From Henckelia pumila (lineage: Eukaryota > Streptophyta > Magnoliopsida > Lamiales > Gesneriaceae): DNA of 64,000 nt. Location of the stretch: NCBI RefSeq assembly GCF_033568475.1, contig NC_133122.1, positions 11,436,201-11,500,200 on the forward strand. Direction: 5' to 3'. The notes under the pieces are model-generated. The model saw nothing but the letters and a program-made list of their open reading frames with translations. It was not told the origin of the DNA and searched no databases. The position numbers and the translations under genes were made by a program. Shown here one piece after another: positions 56,201-64,000 of this stretch (position 1 is the stretch's first letter; the number at the start of each line of letters is the position of its first letter).

Positions 56201-57878
56201 AAGTAAGTGTTTAAGAACACAGATAGGGTTATCACATGTGAAGATAACTGATCATGCAATTATTATCAAGGAAGGAAAGAGCCGGTGCATTGGAGGCCAT
56301 ATAGATATGCTCATTACCGAAAAGATGAGACTGAATAGCTAAATGGGGAAACGTTAGCAGAGTGTATAATACACCAAAGTTCCAGTACATACTCGATCCT
56401 ACAATCCTAGTAAAAGAAAAGATAAGAGTTGGACTGTTGGAGGTTTTTTGGAGATTACAAAGCCATTAATGATATCACAGTGCCGGACAAATACTCTGTT
56501 CATGTCATTAATGAACTACAAGATAAACTACATGGAGCTTCGTGTCTTTAGTAAGAGACTTATGGTTTGAATTCCATTACATTATGCATGACAAAAGGTT
56601 GTGTCAAAAACAGGATTTTGTACTCGTGATGGCATTATGGTTTCGTATTCATGCCATTGGAACTCATCAATGGTTCCTATTCCAAGGAAGGAGGAGAGTG
56701 TGAGGGAATGGATTTTGCCATGCTTGTACAAACGAGTGTAGAGACCTTCACAAACGGGTGTAATATGAACTGCTATTTTGCGATTGAGCAAATTAGATTC
56801 AACTGAGTCCACAAGTTGCATTCATTAGAAACTATAGGTACGAGCAGATGTTCATTCCATTATATGGCATTATATTACTTAAATATCATGAACACAATAA
56901 TCTCGTTTGAAAGAAAAGAGTCCCATTATCATCTCAACTTTAAACCATCATGCTGCCCAAACTACAGTTATCATTTCCAAATTGCATCCAATATTGTGTT
57001 GATAATTCTTTCGTCTTATCAATTAGGATCCAGATATCCCTAAAAAATTTGGTACCAACATAAATCATAACATGATAAAATTATTAAGTAAAAAAATGTA
57101 CCTAAAGATGTGCAGCAGTTGTTGAAACTCAGAATCTCCGGGAAACAAAGCTTGGCGTCTGACCATCTCAGCTGCAAAAGCAAAAAAAAAAAAAAAAAAA
57201 AAAAAGTGAAGAAACTTGGCTAAACAGTAAACACTAGTTGTTTACCATAGAATAAACTTTCTCACCGAAAATACACCCCACAGACCACATATCAACTGCA
57301 GTAGAGTAATTAGTTGATCCGAGGAGGACCTCTGGAGCTCTATACCATAAAGTAACGATCTCGTGTGTGTAGCTCTTGAGAGGTACAGTAAAGGCCCTTC
57401 CAAGACCGAGATCGGCGATCTTAAGGACGCCTTTATCCTTATCAAGAAGCAGATTTTGGGGCTTGAGGTCACGGTGAAGAACTCCGTGACTATGGCAGTG
57501 AGAGACGCCCTTGCAGAGCTGGTAAAGGAAGCTCTGAATCAACTGTTGGGGGAGGGGCCTGGGATTGGGGCCTTTGCGGTGGGAATCGATGAATTTCTTT
57601 AGGTCGGTGTCCAGATACTCGAAAACAAGATACAGAAGGGGCTTTCCATTCTTATTGTCGACATGCTCAACGCAGAGTAAACGCACCACGTAGAGAGACT
57701 GGGACAGCATCTGAAGGAGGGAAACCTCTCGAAGAGCCGTCGGCGGAACACCCTCTTCATCCATCTCCAGCCGCGTTTTCTTCAATGCCACCACCTGCCC
57801 CGTCGCCTTCTCTTTTGCTCTGTACACCTTCCCGTACGTCCCTTCCCCGACCTTCTCTAGCTTCTCGTACTTGTCCAT
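53247..57878 (-). CDS. CDKB1: Cyclin-dependent kinase B1 type, four exons, 304 aa
   Basis: Plant-specific mitotic CDK acting with cyclins at G2/M. Exons by splice sites: 57266-57878, 57102-57171, 53742-53880, 53247-53339; joined length 915 nt, frame kept throughout. All introns are GT-AG. The protein starts [19 protein letters not shown]: Gly loop 11-16 with Thr14 and Tyr15 (WEE1-type sites), Lys33, the PPTALRE cyclin-binding helix (45-51) that defines the B1 class, HRDLKPQN (135-142, catalytic Asp137), DLG (156-158), T-loop YTHE (170-173) and the APE motif. Exon 3 carries [16 protein letters not shown] and exon 4 ends SLDKSQF then TGA. Arabidopsis CDKB1;1 is 309 aa, so this is full length. 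No lesion is seen in the coding exons. Intron 2 is expanded to 3221 bp by old retroelement DNA. Confidence 0.95.
54370..56850 (+). pseudogene. Decayed gypsy element in CDKB1 intron 2, antisense to the gene
   Basis: Short readable islands in gag-to-RT order lie on the plus strand: a gag-like segment [20 protein letters not shown] (from 55112), a protease-like [16 protein letters not shown] (about 55910-55957) and an RT segment [20 protein letters not shown], then [10 protein letters not shown] (56450-56540). The RT wording resembles the family form VPDKFPIPVIDELLDEL. Frameshifts and stops are everywhere and no LTRs were recognised, so boundaries are approximate and it is ancient. Confidence 0.6.
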
Positions 57879-58119
57879 TTCAGATTCAGAATTACATCTC
57901 TCTCACTTTCTTTCTCCATTTTATTTATTACACTTTTCCCGCTTCAACCTTTTCAATTTTTTTTGAATATGTTATGTTTTTTGGGACTAATAATAGCATT
58001 CGACACATTCGTTTACCACAAAATCTACTATAAAAATTTGAATAATGGAAGGTGTACACCTCATCTGCACCTTGAATTTAAATTAGGAAAATTTCCTTTA
58101 TATAATTAGATATTTTCTA
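57879..58119 (-). promoter_or_regulatory. Remaining CDKB1 upstream region
   Basis: Only 241 bp separate the CDKB1 ATG from the copia LTR. The part next to the gene is pyrimidine-rich on the plus strand and probably includes the 5' leader. An AATTATATAAAG sequence (minus strand, about 58098-58109) could serve as TATA box but lies far from the ATG. Confidence 0.5.
57935..57942 (-). promoter_or_regulatory. CDKB1: E2F-type site upstream of CDKB1
   Basis: The plus strand reads TTTCCCGC, matching the E2F consensus TTTSSCGS, 57-64 bp upstream of the ATG. Arabidopsis CDKB1;1 is a known E2F target, so the site fits S-phase-linked expression. Confidence 0.65.
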
Positions 58120-58550
58120 TGTTGGTAAAAACTTAATAGCCTATTCAATTTTCAAAAAACTGATTCTAAATCAAAGGATTGCGGAAGCGTACCCAGATCT
58201 TTGGCCATAGTTGTGATATTGATGATGGTTTTGATATTCCACTGTAGAGTTTCTTTTAGATTTCTTGATAATCTCTGTTGATGGGGATACAGAGAAAAGT
58301 TGTGTCTCTACATGTGGGGACCATAACCCCTTATAACTGACAAAGACAGTTATAATAACTTTTGCCTATTTCTAATTTGGCCCCTCATCAAATTAAGAAT
58401 TCTGCATATGGTATCTACAATAAATATTCATGATAGTTATGTCCTTAAGTCAAATTTCTTGTTTCAAAAATAGATCACATAATTTTAACTTATTATAATT
58501 GATGACCATACACATTCACTTAATTATATAAGTGTCCCAAAATTCTAACA
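58120..58550 (-). repeat. Element I 3' LTR
   Basis: This 431-bp LTR on the minus strand runs TGTTAGAATTTTGGG to CCAACA, with an early TATA-like stretch (ACTTATATAATTAAG). The first 101 bp matching 63900-64000 show a single difference. It lies next to and in the same orientation as CDKB1. PPT AGTGGGAGAT abuts it at 58551-58560. Confidence 0.88.
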
Positions 58551-58971
58551 ATCTCCCACTGGACACATATATAACATAATGAATGTGATATCCTTAGTGT
58601 TCACATCTTTTGTCATCAAAATCTGAGGACATTCTGAACAATATCGTCTAGTAGTCATATTGACATGGGATCAAAGCGGTTTTCGTTATATCAATCACAA
58701 CTAAACCCATCAATGGTCACGTACATCAACATAACTAAATGACATAGATCAATCATGAATTAGTGGCATGAAAATTACATGCAAGGTGATCTGTTCATGT
58801 CAATTTTCAACTGGTCCTACTTAACTTTAGTGAGATCAAACTTTAAACATAATTGTACAAGTGTAATGAACTGAATAATACTTTATTTCTGATCAGAATA
58901 ATAAAAAAATACATAAATGTCTATAAAACAATCAAACTGAAAGATAACCAAACTACAAACTCCCACTCAAA

Positions 58972-60153
58972 CTAGAAATCATCGATCTCTACAACACCCA
59001 TACGAGCAGTATGCTCATGAAAGACACTAGGCGGCAAACCCTTTGTCAAGGGATCTGCTACCATGGAGTTTGTACCTATATGTTCTATAGAAATATGCCC
59101 ATTTTGTACCCTTTCTTTCACAACAAGGAACTTGATGTCTATATTCTTTGACTTCGTCGAGCTCCTATTGTTGTTGGAATACAATACAGCTGATTTGTTG
59201 TCACAAAATAACCCAAGGGGTCTTTCAATCCCTTCCAGAATACGCAGCCCAGTGACAAGGTTCTTCAGCCATATTGCATGATTTGATGCCTCGTAACAAG
59301 CCACAAATTCCGCCGCCATAGTGGATGAAGCTATAAGTGTCTGTTTGGCACTTCTCCAAGAAACGGCTCCACCAGCTAGCAAAAAAATGTAGCCCGAAGT
59401 GGATCTCATACTGTCTTGGCATCCCGCAAAATCGGAGTCAGAAAACCCAATGATCTCAAGACTGTCTGACCTCTTATACGTGAGCATGTAATTCTTAGTT
59501 CTCTTCAGGTATCTCATTACTCTTTTGACTGCTTTCCAGTGATCCATTCCTGGGTTGCTTAGATATCTACCCAACACACCTACTATGTATGCAATATCCA
59601 GACGCGTACATACTTGAGCATACATAAGACTTACTACCGCCGAAGCATAGGGAATCTTTTGCATTTCTTGAATTTCAAGCTTTCCTTTAGGGCACTGTTT
59701 GAGACTAAAGTTGTCTCCTTTAGCGACTGGGGTGTTTCCTGGTTTACAATCTTGCATGCCAAATCTCTTGAGTACTTTATCGATATAGCTCCTCTGCGAC
59801 AATCCAAGAATACCTCGAGAACGATCTCGATGTATCTGGATTCCTAATACAAATGAGGCTTCACCAAGATCTTTCATCTCGAAATGTCTTGACAAAAAAC
59901 TCTTGGTTTGGTGCAATAAGCCTATATCGTTTGTGGCAAGCAAAATGTCATCCACATATAAAACCAAAAATATGTGCTTACTCCCATTGAACTTGTGATA
60001 CACACAATCATTGACTAAATTCACCTCAAAACCAAAGGAGAGAATTATTTCATGAAATTTATGGTACCACTGACGAGACGCTTGCTTAAGCCCATAGATG
60101 GATTTCTTTAATTTGCAAACCATATTCTTTGGGTCTCTCGACACAAAGTTTTA
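58972..60153 (-). pseudogene. Element I RT C-terminal half and RNase H
   Basis: The frame continues from 60154 upstream after a TAA at 60151-60153. It encodes KLKKSIYGLKQASRQWYHKF, the RT active-site LYVDDILLATND, EMKDLGEASFVLGIQI and the RNase H core (FSDSDFAGCQDSMRSTSGYI, then MAAEFVACYEASNHAIWLKN, FCDNKSAVLYSNN). It ends at ADPLTKGLPPSVFHEH. The region between its stop and the LTR (58551-58971) is non-coding. Confidence 0.88.
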
Positions 60154-61350
60154 TGGCTGCACCATATATATTGTTTCATCAATGTCGTCATTGAGAAACG
60201 CAGTCTTTACATCCATCTGATGTAGCTCCATATCGAAATGCGCGACAAGTGCCATGATTGTCCTAAAAGAGTCTTTAGTTGAAACCGGAGAAAAAGTCTC
60301 TTTATAGTCAATTCCGTATTTTTGAGTAAAGCCTTTTGCTACAAGACGAGCTTTATACTTTTCCACATTACCGTTTGAATCCCTTTTGGTCTTAAAAATC
60401 CATTTACAACCAACAGGTTTTGCACCTTCCGGTAATGGGACAAGTTCCCAAATTTTATTGTCTTGCATTGACTTATACTCTTCATTCATTGCTTTGATCC
60501 ACTTTCCCGAATTCGAACCTTCTATGGCTTTCTGAAAGTTGATAGGATCATCTTCCATCATGCCAACATTATCCTCATGTTCCTGGAGAAATACTACATA
60601 GTCATCCGAAATAGTACTTCTCTTTTCTCTCATGGACCTCCGCAATGGCACTTGTACCTCAATTACTTCTTCAAGAGGTTGTTGAGTTTGTACCTCTGGG
60701 AGAGCAATGATGTCTTGATTTTCTGGAATTCCGATATGATCAATGATTAGAGTGGAATCTTGATCATTGTCTAAAACAATCGGAATAGGAATCAACTCCT
60801 CATTAATCGTAGTAGAAGTTGATTCTTCCTCAAAGACAAAGTCCTTTATTTTATTCTTCCCCCCAAACTCAATATCCTCGAAGAATGTAGCTGTACCCGT
60901 CTCAAAAATTGATCTTGATTTGGGATCATAAAATTTATAGCCCCTTGATCGCTCGGAATAGCCAATAAAGTAGCTGCTCACAGTCTTGGGGTCCAATTTA
61001 TTCTCATGTGGCCTATAAGGCCTTGCCTCAGCTGGACATCCCCAAACATGAAAATGCTTTAGACTGGGTTTTCGCCCGGTCCAAAGCTCAAAAGGTGTTT
61101 TAGCAACTGCTTTTGTCGGCACCCTATTCAGAATGTATGCTGCCGTCTTTAGTGCCTCACCCCAGAGTAATTCCGGTAATGATGAATGATTAATCATGCT
61201 CCCTACCATATCCTTAAGAGTCCGATTTCGTCTTTCCGCTACACCATTCATGCTCGGAGATCCCGGCATGGTGTATTGTGGGACGATACCTGTCTCCTCT
61301 AGGTACTTGGCAAAAGGCCCTGGACGTTGTTCACCCGAACCATGTTCCGA
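60154..61350 (-). pseudogene. Element I integrase C-terminal part and RT N-terminal part
   Basis: The frame begins in the integrase core ([20 protein letters not shown]) and continues through [20 protein letters not shown], a divergent linker, then RT with [33 protein letters not shown] and [20 protein letters not shown]. It stops at TAA 60151. Its start is displaced by a frameshift near 61340-61355 relative to the upstream integrase. Confidence 0.87.
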
Positions 61351-62162
61351 CCGTAGTATTCACCACCACGATCGGATCGTATTTTCTTTATCCTTTTGTC
61401 GAGTTGATTTTCAACTTCAACCTTAAATGACTTGAACACGTCCAATGTTTGAGCCTTTTCATGAATAAGAAATATGTATGCATATCTTGAAAAATCGTCT
61501 ATGAATGATACAAAGTAGCGTTGACCATTCCAAGAAGATGTTGGAAACGGCCCACAGACATCCGTATGTATCAACTCTAAAACTTCCGTAGCTCTATATG
61601 CACCTAATCTCTTCCCTTTGGTTTGTTTTTCTTTAATGCATTCAATACAGACATTAAAATCCGTAAAATCAATGGAATTTAGAATTCCATCCGACACAAG
61701 TCGTTCTACTCTATTTCTAGAGATGTGACCTAAGCGCTTGTGCCATAATGCACCCGAATTAGGATTATTTAGCTTTCGTTTTGTACCTTTTGATTCAACA
61801 TTTAGGGTTTCATTATATGAAGCATGTATGTCAAGCAAATATAGATTGTCATATTGCATAAGCGAACCAGTTCCAACAATACTAGAATTAATAGATAACA
61901 TAAACTGATTGTTTCCAAAGGAACAAGTATAACCAAATTTGTCCAAATAACAAACAGAAACCAAATTCCGTCTAAACGACGGTACAATAAAAGTATCCAT
62001 TAAATCCAAGTAAAAACCAGTACTTAATAACAACCTAAAGTGCCCTATTGCTTTTACATCTACCGACTTTCCATCGCCCACGTAGATACGTCTTTCAGCA
62101 TCATTTGGCTTTCGGTAGCTCAGGCAACCCTTTCTTTTCACGCCATGTGCGATACTTGGCAC
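61299..62162 (-). pseudogene. Element I protease remnant and integrase N-terminal part
   Basis: After GCLSYRKPNDAERRIYVGDG come the protease C-terminal part, the integrase zinc region (LWHKRLGHISRNRVERLV, CIECIKEKQTKGKR) and the core with HTDVCGPFPTSSWNGQRYFV, SFIDDFSRYAYIFLIHEKAQ and [11 protein letters not shown]. The segment that should carry the protease active-site DSGA motif between the zinc knuckle and GCLSYRKP is absent. Confidence 0.85.
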
Positions 62163-62984
62163 AGTCCTTATTTATGTGTCCGGGCCATTTGCAAAAGAAA
62201 CAAAGGTCACCACCCTTATTTTGTTTCTTTTCACGTGAACCCGCAGCATCCTCATTCTTTCTTTTCCCTTGTCCTTAGAGGTGCTTGCCAAATGAGCACT
62301 TTCTGTCTTTTCTTGCTTCAATCTCTCTTCCTCTTGAACACAATGAGAAATCAATTCATTCAAACTCCACGTTTCCTTCTGACAGTTAAAACTGACCTTA
62401 AAGTGGTTGAATTGAACCGGAAGAGAAATCAGAATGAGATGCACAAGTAGATCCTCATGCAAATCAAGCTTGAGTGCCTTCAACTTCGAAGCAAGATGAG
62501 ACATCTCCATGATGTACTCCCTTATGTTTCCCTTGCCTTTATACTTCATTGAAATCAAGCTCTTCAGAATAGTACTTGTTTCAGCCTTATCGCTTTTGTC
62601 AAAGCGCTTCACGATCTCAGCAAGGTACTCCTTGGCATTGGTGGTGTCCCCGGACACCGCACCCCTAAAAACCTCCGGAATGGCACGCTTGATAATCATT
62701 AGACTCATGCGGTTGGAGCGATCCCACTTCTAAAATATAGCTCTCTCTCCCGAGGAGCTAGTTGCCGAAGGAACATTGGGTTTCTCTGTCCGAATCGCAA
62801 GGTCCATGTCCATGCACCCAAGAACTATCAAAATGTTCTCCTTCCAGTCCTTAAAGTTGGTACCATTAAGGACCGGCACAGAATTTAGGTTAGCAGAAAT
62901 AGTTGCAACATTCACTGAAAAAAAAAAAAAAACAAACAAACACAACTGAAATATAAATATCATGCTCACAATCATAATTATCAA
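62125..62984 (-). pseudogene. Element I gag
   Basis: Gag starts near SVPVLNGTNFKDWKENILIV and continues as RMSLMIIKRAIPEVFRGAVS, LAEIVKRFDKSDKAETSTIL and LISLPVQFNHFKVSFNCQKE. A TAG at 62730-62732 interrupts it. The zinc knuckle (CFFCKWPGHINKDC, about 62165-62208) lies in a frame different from the rest, so an indel has occurred just before it. The N-terminal hydrophobic stretch in the open frame upstream is leader DNA, not a signal peptide. Confidence 0.83.
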
Positions 62985-63886
62985 TAAAATTCAAAATAAC
63001 TGGCAATCCCATCTCAAGATACCTAGCGCACTATTAATTTCAAGTCTTTGGACATTAAAATTAACTGCAAGTGATACTCTTGTTGCAATAATCAAACACT
63101 AACAATCATGCATGACAAATAACAAACCTCTCTTTGGATTGATTCATTATTTGCATGTAAAATCTTGACAATCGTTACATGTTTACTATCACAAGTAATT
63201 ATGTAGTTCAGCCAAATATTAACCTTCTTTTGAGCCGATTAATAATCGCATGAACATACAAACTTACAAACATTCAAAATTCTTCATGAACAATCTACAT
63301 AAGAGTGATCACTTTGGCGACTTCTTATTTCAATTTATTCAGTCGGAATGATGAACTATAATAACTTTATTATATAGTATGCCAATTCATTGAATTAAAA
63401 TTGAAACCTCACGGTGATATAAATTATTTAAGGAAAAAATATCAATTTACCATGTAAAACAAATAATTGTATCAAGGATTTCAACCCACAATATCATAAA
63501 CTTATATGAGTAAAACCTTTCATGTACAGACCCATAGATTAATGCAAACATGAAAGCTGTACGGCCCTGCCAAGAACCAAAATTTATTTCTTATGCGATT
63601 AAAAAATATAATAATAATATCCACCACAGAATGGCCCATAGATTACCGCAAACAAGAAATCCATACCAGCACACCACGACAACCAAAATTTGCGATTGAA
63701 AAATGGTTCAGTAAAATTGAATATTAATCGCATTTAAAAAACAAAACAAAATCATGACAATTAAATATATATATATGACCGAATCCTATTTGTGAATCAC
63801 AGTCACATAATAAACTGAATATATATAGAAGAAGAAACCGAAGGAAAAAAAAAACAAATTCCGAATTCTCTAAAATTTGAATAGGT
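62985..63886 (-). other. Element I 5' leader
   Basis: This non-coding AT-rich leader lies between primer site and gag. No ORF or structured element stands out. Confidence 0.6.
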
Positions 63887-63898
63887 GCTCTGATACCA
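63887..63898 (-). other. Element I primer binding site (initiator tRNA-Met type)
   Basis: The minus strand reads TGGTATCAGAGC, one base inside the 5' LTR edge at 63900. Confidence 0.88.
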
Positions 63899-63899
63899 T

Positions 63900-64000
63900 T
63901 GTTGGTAAAAACTTAATAGCCTATTCAATTTTCACAAAACTGATTCTAAATCAAAGGATTGCGGAAGCGTACCCAGATCTTTGGCCATAGTTGTGATATT
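63900..64000 (-). repeat. Element I 5' LTR, partial
   Basis: The 101 bp present match 58120-58220 with one difference, then the window ends. Confidence 0.88.

Larger units (their letters stand above)
58120..64000 (-). mobile_element. Element I: Ty1/copia element, right end outside window
   Basis: LTR start TGTTGG appears at 63900 and LTR sequence at 58120-58550. Order on the minus strand is 5' LTR (partial), Met-type primer site, about 0.9 kb leader, gag, integrase, RT, RNase H, polypurine tract, 3' LTR. Integrase precedes RT, which defines copia. The outer TSD cannot be checked because about 330 bp of the 5' LTR lie beyond the window; the left flank is TTCTA. The coding region is broken by two stops, at least two frameshifts and a protease deletion. 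Confidence 0.9.

Noticed and set aside
57363..57602. Plus-strand ORF over CDKB1 exon 1
   Set aside because: It is the reverse complement of the kinase exon, whose motifs and splice sites are unambiguous.

Overview
The window is angiosperm nuclear DNA, most likely from a eudicot; I cannot name the species. The evidence is one intron-split plant gene (a B1-type cyclin-dependent kinase) surrounded by plant-lineage LTR retrotransposons: Ty3/gypsy Tekay-type chromoviruses, Athila-like elements, a Ty1/copia Sirevirus remnant, another copia element, and a Cassandra-type 5S-bearing segment. No bacterial operons, CRISPR arrays, tRNA genes or functional rRNA genes were seen. No RepeatMasker, Pfam or BLAST was available, so lineage names rest on motifs and structure.

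Left and centre (1-50.5 kb) is a nest of insertions whose order can be read from target-site duplications (TSDs). The oldest layer is a decayed copia/Sirevirus-like element (pol about 633-1732, envelope-like reading frame 2702-4557), broken on its left by a partial gypsy LTR (1-632) and on its right by a truncated gypsy LTR (about 4558-6707, continuing at 50225-50461). Element A (6708-21271, minus strand, Tekay-like, TSD CTATT) inserted into that LTR. Element B (10058-16297, TSD CCAAT) inserted into A's reverse transcriptase. Element D (21275-50219, plus strand, Tekay-like, TSD CACTA) inserted exactly at A's right edge and split A's TSD. D was then hit three times: by C (22116-31189, TSD ATGCC) in its 5' LTR, by H (33251-36437, TSD GGTTC) at the protease/RT junction, and by E (39322-48521, minus, TSD TACGT) near the end of its integrase.

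B and C are non-autonomous Athila-like elements: both keep LTRs, a tRNA-Asp-type primer site and gag-protease, and lack RT and integrase; C also carries an envelope-position ORF. Both carry repeated hairpin plus G-run modules and a hairpin whose stem covaries between them. H joins a long gypsy-LTR-like left end to the internal domain and 5S-bearing 3' LTR of a Cassandra-type miniature element inside one TSD.

Right side (50.5-64 kb): a Sirevirus-LTR-like AT-rich stretch, a 922-bp PIF/Harbinger-type element with TAA duplications (52168-53089), then the only clear host gene, CDKB1 (four exons, 53247-57878, minus strand, 304 aa). Its 3.2-kb second intron holds a decayed antisense gypsy element. 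An E2F-type site lies about 60 bp upstream of its ATG. A copia element (58120 to beyond 64000, minus) sits 241 bp upstream of the ATG in the same orientation. LTR divergences quoted are hand counts and approximate.
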